Positions 62,895-64,000 of a stretch of DNA of 64,000 nt are shown in pieces. The position numbers were made by a program, and so were the translations under genes. The DNA comes from Chelatococcus sp. YT9 (GTDB taxonomy: Bacteria > Pseudomonadota > Alphaproteobacteria > Rhizobiales > Beijerinckiaceae), in NCBI RefSeq assembly GCF_018398315.1, contig NZ_JAHBRW010000003.1:124001-188000 (forward strand), written 5' to 3'. Each line of letters opens with the position of its first letter. The first letter of the stretch is position 1. Below the pieces are notes generated by a model that made no database searches, was not told where the DNA came from, and saw only the letters and a list, made by a program, of their open reading frames with translations.

Positions 62895-64000
62895 TCATTT
62901 ACGCCCCCACGCGCCATGAACGAGAGCCGTGATTTCCCCATTAACCGCGTTCAAAGCCTCAAGGGCGCGATCATAAGTGGTCCGAATGAATTGCGCGCGC
63001 TCGACCTCGTAGAGCGACTGGTTTGTAATTCCCGCGTCCGAAATCGCGGTCGATTTTACCATCGGGTTCTTCAGCATATGTGCAGGGAAGAGAGCTTGCA
63101 TAAATCCGACCATCTGCGTCTGCGGGCCGTCTGTCGGTTCGTAGCGTGTGACCAAATAGCGAAACCATTTGAGGCGCACATGCGCGCCGGCTTTGCTTAT
63201 CGATTGCAGGATCCCCCCGAGCATCAGCAAGAACTGACTCATCGACATGACGTCGAGCATCTGCGGGTGAATGGTGATCAGAACAGCGGTTGAAGCCGTG
63301 AGAGCGGTTAGAGTGAGATAGCCAAGTTGAGGCGGACAATCGATGATGACTACGTCATAGCGATCGTCCACCTCCCGTAACGCGTCTGAAATACGCGTGA
63401 AGAAAAGGCGGCCATCTGATGAGGCTTTGTTAGCTGCGGCAAGCGGTGTGTCGTACTCATATTCCTGAAGCTCAAGGTTCGCAGGCACGATGTCGAGGCC
63501 GGGAAAATTGGTTGCGCGGATAACTTCCGAGATCGACTTTTTTGCCTTGTCATAACGAAGGGCTTCATAGAGAGATGGATTTTTGTCCAGCTCTGGCTGG
63601 AAACCGTGCAGCGCTGATAAAGAGGCTTGAGGGTCGAGATCGATTGCCAGCACTCGATGGCCCGTCAAAGCCAGATGCTGCGCTAGATGAGCCGCAGTGG
63701 TGGTTTTTCCGCTACCCCCTTTAAAGTTCACAACTGAGATTACCTGTAAGGATTCTCCGGGCCTCCTGTGCGGGACATATTTCTTGTAATCTGCGCGCCC
63801 ATGCCGATCGAGATAATGTCTCAATTCAAGCATTTGCTTGGCTGTGTAAGTCCGACGTCCAGATGCGGACGTGGTCGGTATCGGTCCCTTCCCTTCGAGG
63901 TGAAGCTTTTTCACATTCGACTGAGTGACACCCAAAAAAAATGCAACTTCCGCCAACGAGAACTGCCGCAGGGTTTTGGTCGCATCGGGTGGGTAATGCT
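62895..64000 (-). CDS. repA: RepA, ParA-family partition ATPase (5' end outside the window)
   Basis: The reading frame continues upstream to the window edge (HYPPDATKTLRQFSLAEVAF), so the true start lies beyond 64000. The N-terminus has a MerR-like helix-turn-helix (FFLGVTQSNVKKLHLEGKGP). The deviant Walker A is VVNFKGGSGKTTTAAHLAQH; motif A' is LAIDLDPQASLSALHG; Walker B is YDVVIIDCPPQLGYLTLTAL. The C-terminus is QFIRTTYDRALEALNAVNGE and ends in GAWGRK. It segregates the replicon with RepB and represses the operon. Confidence 0.96.
   Translation of the reverse strand, partial: HYPPDATKTLRQFSLAEVAFFLGVTQSNVKKLHLEGKGPIPTTSASGRRTYTAKQMLELRHYLDRHGRADYKKYVPHRRPGESLQVISVVNFKGGSGKTTTAAHLAQHLALTGHRVLAIDLDPQASLSALHGFQPELDKNPSLYEALRYDKAKKSISEVIRATNFPGLDIVPANLELQEYEYDTPLAAANKASSDGRLFFTRISDALREVDDRYDVVIIDCPPQLGYLTLTALTASTAVLITIHPQMLDVMSMSQFLLMLGGILQSISKAGAHVRLKWFRYLVTRYEPTDGPQTQMVGFMQALFPAHMLKNPMVKSTAISDAGITNQSLYEVERAQFIRTTYDRALEALNAVNGEITALVHGAWGRK

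Overview
The window looks like part of a large plasmid or secondary replicon of an alphaproteobacterium, most likely of the order Hyphomicrobiales. The main evidence is a repABC replication and partition operon on the minus strand at the right end (repA runs off the window edge), with a counter-transcribed RNA candidate between repB and repC. DUF982 proteins, an HWE histidine kinase, IS21 elements and a cobalamin riboswitch fit the same group. The genus cannot be named from the sequence alone.

Layout. 0-4 kb: an IS1182-like fragment and a Tn3-family element whose transposase carries a frameshift. 4-7.7 kb: small hypothetical genes, a broken DUF982 gene and an IS630-like helix-turn-helix protein. 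7.8-12 kb: a 1174-residue DUF4214/RTX surface protein transcribed away from an XRE regulator. 12.6-16 kb: the first copy of a repeated small-gene module (called MGDYP here), two frameshifted genes and a 200-bp noncoding repeat. 16-18.7 kb: a two-gene NAD salvage operon (NMN adenylyltransferase-Nudix plus nicotinamide phosphoribosyltransferase). 18.8-24 kb: a cadherin-like secreted protein, a LuxR regulator, the second MGDYP module, a DUF2441 protein, an exported protein and the second copy of the 200-bp repeat. 24.2-31 kb: a foreign-looking island with unusual base skew, many CCATGG sites, tiny coupled genes, TAAC-type direct repeats, and a gene split cleanly by an IS21 element. 31-37 kb: a nuclease-like gene, remnants of a ParA/ParG partition module, a VapBC-type pair with broken toxin, a broken kinase, an XRE regulator, a WGR protein and a decayed third MGDYP copy. 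38-45 kb: an aldo/keto reductase with divergent AraC regulator, a broken response regulator with divergent HWE kinase, two DUF982 genes and a frameshifted choloylglycine-hydrolase-type gene. 46-48.7 kb: a second IS21 element next to the relic of another. 48.9-56.3 kb: a cobalamin riboswitch, metE, a FecCD-type ABC importer, an FmdE-like protein and a divergent IspH-like iron-sulfur protein. 57-59.4 kb: a copper-handling operon (DUF2946, PCuAC, SCO, YcnI). 59.5-60.1 kb: an SRAP pseudogene. 60.3-64 kb: repC, repB, repA.

How it fits together. The right-hand 15 kb is coherent, mostly intact physiology: B12-dependent control of methionine synthesis with a probable metal or corrinoid importer, copper delivery, and replicon maintenance. 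The left and middle parts are an accessory mosaic. At least ten genes there are broken by an apparent one- or two-base indel, which means either real decay or indel errors in the assembly.

The best candidates for something undescribed are: the MGDYP module with its conserved 260-bp leader; the pair of 200-bp noncoding repeats, each upstream of an exported-protein gene; the riboswitch-linked cluster ending in an IspH-like protein that lacks the catalytic glutamate motif; and the skewed island at 24-31 kb.
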